From the NCBI RefSeq assembly GCF_000003815.2, contig NC_049984.1:13186003-13250002 (forward strand): DNA of 64,000 bases, given 5' to 3'. Below the pieces are notes generated by a model, which was not told where the DNA came from, ran no database searches, and saw nothing but the letters and a program-made list of their open reading frames with translations. The translations under genes were made by a program, and so were the position numbers. Below are positions 60,560 through 64,000 of this stretch, in pieces (positions within the stretch are counted from its first letter, which is position 1; each line of letters begins with the position of its first letter). This DNA comes from Branchiostoma floridae (Eukaryota > Chordata > Leptocardii > Amphioxiformes > Branchiostomatidae).

Positions 60560-63500
60560 ATTGTACACCTTCTGTCAGTGATCAACGCAGACGCAGGAGT
60601 TGAAGAACAGGTTCATACTGGCTCTGCAAAACAATGGGAGCCAAAATAAATTACCTGCTTACAGATAAAAATCAGTAGCTGACAGGTCTGCAAAGTTAGC
60701 TTGTCTCACCTTTGCAGCAGGCATTTAGTCAAGGACGTCTGAAAACAAAACAAAGTCTTTTTGCAAAGAACTGCCTTTACATGGCCACTTTTGACGTCTT
60801 AAGAGCTTGACATTTCAATTAAGTAATGACCGCTAATGAGAACTGCAGTCATTGTTGTCTGCGTTCTGCTACCACAAAGCCGGGTATTGTTATGGAAATG
60901 AGGGACAAGCCACTTTATAAGTGAGGGCAAAGGGTGGCAAGTCATGTTTCATGTCACCAGTCTGATATATCTTAACCATTGTCAAACCTTCTGCAATGGA
61001 AAAGTGACAAGTTGAAGTTGTAGAATATGGTAATAATACCAAGACAGACATTTGGAAAAAAGGAGAAAGAAAAGCAGATCTGCAAGTTTGTAAATCAGAC
61101 TGACCTCTCACGACAGTCAAGACTGCAAGAGTTACATGTTCTGGCCTGTAACCTACAATACATGGCAAAGTACTGAGACAGCCAGGCACCTACTTAACAT
61201 TTGTGGAATTTTCCCTTTCTGCCTTAGCCATTTCCCCGTCCAGACATCCCATTACTCTCAATGTCAGTACATTGAAACATCCACGACAACAATACGTGAC
61301 CCAATTCTTATCAGGCCTTGTGGTTACCTGTTAAGCTATAAAACTCCCCTCACCTGTCCATTTCTTATTGTCCCATACTGACGTCCGCCTGTCTGGCGTG
61401 AGGGGCAAATTACGGGATGCTAGCTACATTCCGCCCGCTGACTGTGGTTATACCTGTCTGTAATTTTCTCCATAAATGAGTTCACTATTGCAAAAGCTTA
61501 CTTTATAACCACGAAGCATTGTCCAATCGCTGGGGGCATTCTCGCGTCGGTGGCTGCTAGAAACATGGACCAGGTTTTGATCTGACTGCCTTGAAGAGTG
61601 TGGCACTAGTCCTGACGTCCACGGGGCCCTTTCTCACGGCCCCTGCCTTCCTGTTGAGCTGCCTTACTTTTGCTCACACTCACTGAACGTGTTTTCGTTG
61701 CTTACTTTTCTGACTAATCACGCCGGGGAAAGGTATGCTAATAGCCTGTCGGGGTGAGCAGGCACAGGTCAGGGGTCACAACCAATCAGTGCTTCTATTC
61801 ACAGATTCCTCCCAAATTTGGGATCGGCTCACCACACGACAAGGGCACACCACTGATTATCCGTGTGTGTGTTCCACAATGCCAGGATTTTAATCAAATT
61901 ATGTGTGCACGCAAGCTGAACTTTAACAGCAATCTTTCCATGGTTCAAGTTATTGACTTACACAACTGAGCATTACCTTGTGAAACATATTCCTGTACTT
62001 TTGGCTAGCTCCAAGATCTGCTTAAAAATCAGTAATAGTCTTTTCAAACCACCAATGGGACAGTGATTGACAAGCTTTCAACCTTTAATTATACTGCACT
62101 GTTTACCACTCAATGAGTTGATCTACTTCAAAATCAGAGGTTCTTACACAAAATAGCTTTTAATACTCTTTTGTAAGGGGAACAAACTTCCTTTTGCAGT
62201 ACAGAGCAAGACATTTATTCTTTTGTATTAATCTGGAATATCTCCTGTAAAATGAATGACAAAACTGCAAGACATATAATTATGTTGAGAAGCATTTCCC
62301 AGATAACAACATAAGGGGGAGTTTTTGACCACTGGACAGCTCAATCAAGTAGGTAATGAGGTTTGATTACCTAAGCTGTTATCAGTAATGCAAATGAAGC
62401 CAATTACCTGGTGGCATAGCTGCCATGCCTGTAACATGGCTTCACTGAATGAAGGGGTGTGGATGGTGTAATCAAGTCATTTTACTCACCGTAATTACCA
62501 GAAGGTGGGGAAGCCAATGCCCTGCTGCATGCAAATATACCAATATATCTGAGTAATGGGAGTGTTTTATCACATCGTAACTGTAACTCATAAAAATTTA
62601 TGTATTATTCATGTCCAGGATAATAGTTATCAAAAACAAAAGGCAGCCAAAATAAGAATTTCCAGTGAGTTAAGAGTAGAAATGACTAGATTATTGTAAA
62701 TGTTGGAAATTTTTTGTTTTAGTTTCGTGGAATTCATTATACTGTGAATATGTATTTATCAAATTGAATGTACAACAAAACTATTTCAACAGCGAATTCA
62801 AATTACGGGGAAAAAATGTCTTTCCCTTCTAGTACAAAATAAGATCACAGTAACTGAAGTCACTGTACTAGCTTTCAGGTGCTGTACATTGTAGGAGTTA
62901 ACTTTAATGAGTCTCCCCTAAGAATTGACCATTTCCTTTGCCTCTGGTTACAACACTTCACTCTCCTCTCCCTTTCTGTTTGCACTAACCGACCAATCAG
63001 GAAGTGCCATTGGCTGGAGTGGGTGTGATGAGGATGTCTGAACATGTGGTGAGGTGGAGGAAAAACACTTGAAAAACTCTCTGCCATTCTTCAGACAGTC
63101 ACCCACTCCACTGCTAGCCGTTGTTGTCTGCAGTCCATGAACAACATGCCGGAATAACATGTTTGCTCACTTCAGCAGCCCTTATTAAAGCTGTGCTTTC
63201 TCAGACTTGGCCGTGCTTCCTCTCCAAGCAAACGTCTTGCCTTGGCAAGTTTTATACATCTTAAAATGCCACTACCTTCACATAGAAGGTTATCTTTCTG
63301 CTGCCATTCGGGTGGTTGGGTGGGGTATAAATGTGGAAGGCATAACTCTTCTATAGTAGTTGTGGTCTTGTGGATGGATCCATATGGTATTGGTATGTGG
63401 ACATACATGTAAGGTCATCTCTAAAATGAAATACGGTACAAGTTTGGTTATGGACCTCATAGTGGCTTTCTTTGGTACTGCATCAGAACTTCTGGTTTTA

Positions 63501-64000
63501 ATGACGTTTTTGCAAGTTCTCCAAATGTACCTCTCAAAGGCATAGAAATCAAGTGAAAAAGTACATTTAATGGTGATGGATTATGATTCTTGTACCACTG
63601 TCAGTGGTAAAAATATCTTCTGCCATACTATGATAGGACTCTCCATGCATGGCTGGAAATGCTAATTTCCAAAAAAATTACAATTTGAGGGTCATTGGTT
63701 CCAAAGGTCACGTTTTAGAATTTAAATCCTGCAAAACAGGAGCTAAGCTACTGTGCTGTCCTGATTCATAGACTTTTCTAGTCACGAGGTAACTCCTTAT
63801 CATTGTGATCCTAACTAGGATAAAGTCAACCTCTAAGCTGTTTGAAACTGGAACAACATATGTACTTTTAGTCATACCACTGAGAAATGGACGTATGTTT
63901 TAAAAGACGCCCGTTCAATACAATCATCTTCTCTCCCTGCAAGAGAGAAGTTAGGTCTGAGAGAATTCTTTTGTTTGCTTTTTCATTATGGCTCGGGTGT
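60560..64000. other. Upstream region of DOK, right edge
   Basis: A 5' UTR segment of DOK runs from 60560 to about 60624, where TTTTGCAG on the minus strand looks like an acceptor, so the true first exon is further right or beyond the window. I see no other gene. Around 62320-62520 there are several TAATTA/ATTACC-type homeodomain-like sites. The segment 63410-63510 resembles 27190-27270 in wording and may be a dispersed repeat. Confidence 0.4.

Noticed and set aside
1-64000. CRISPR arrays, operons, phage or viral genes
   Set aside because: All clear genes are spliced animal genes, and the repeat arrays have no spacer-repeat alternation of the CRISPR kind.

Overview
The window looks like nuclear DNA of an invertebrate chordate, most probably a lancelet (Branchiostoma-like). 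This is inferred from protein families and genome style, not from a search. Genes have many short exons with GT-AG introns and one AT-AC intron. Proteins are close to vertebrate ones but sit before the vertebrate duplications (a single DOK4/5/6-type gene). Introns carry tRNA-derived SINEs, small inverted-repeat elements and satellites. There are no prokaryotic operons, CRISPR arrays or viral genes.

Layout from left to right. (1) 683-2843 +, the last four exons of a FAM173-type mitochondrial lysine methyltransferase (ATPSCKMT/ANTKMT), cut by the left edge. (2) 7899-4854 -, SLC7A6OS (Iwr1), the RNA polymerase II import factor, four exons. (3) 8168-13128 +, OXA1L, nine exons, head to head with SLC7A6OS across 268 bp. 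(4) 23325-13939 -, TTC5 (STRAP), nine exons. Its large fourth intron (15734-20802) holds two further genes: SPO11 on the minus strand (18028-16416, two exons) and an unrecognised single-exon gene on the plus strand (18783-19820), divergent from each other. (5) 24689-27614 +, CIAO2B (FAM96B/MIP18), five exons, whose first intron is a U12-type AT-AC intron. TTC5 and CIAO2B are head to head with a TACTC-type satellite between them. (6) 60559-32017 -, a DOK4/5/6-type adaptor gene spread over 28.5 kb in ten coding exons, whose long tail carries RasGAP-type and GRB2-type tyrosine motifs absent from vertebrate DOK4-6.

The exon models of SLC7A6OS, OXA1L, TTC5, SPO11, CIAO2B and DOK were built by hand from splice signals and family similarity. 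Each joins in frame to a total divisible by three. The remaining sequence is introns, 3' UTR-like AT-rich DNA and dispersed repeats.

Functionally the genes are a mixed housekeeping and meiotic set: mitochondrial membrane insertion and ATP synthase modification (OXA1L, FAM173), Pol II nuclear import (SLC7A6OS), stress and tubulin mRNA control (TTC5), meiotic DNA breaks (SPO11), cytosolic Fe-S targeting (CIAO2B) and receptor tyrosine kinase signalling (DOK). Their human counterparts, from memory, cluster on 16q, 20q13 and 14q11, which suggests a fragment of an ancestral chordate linkage group.
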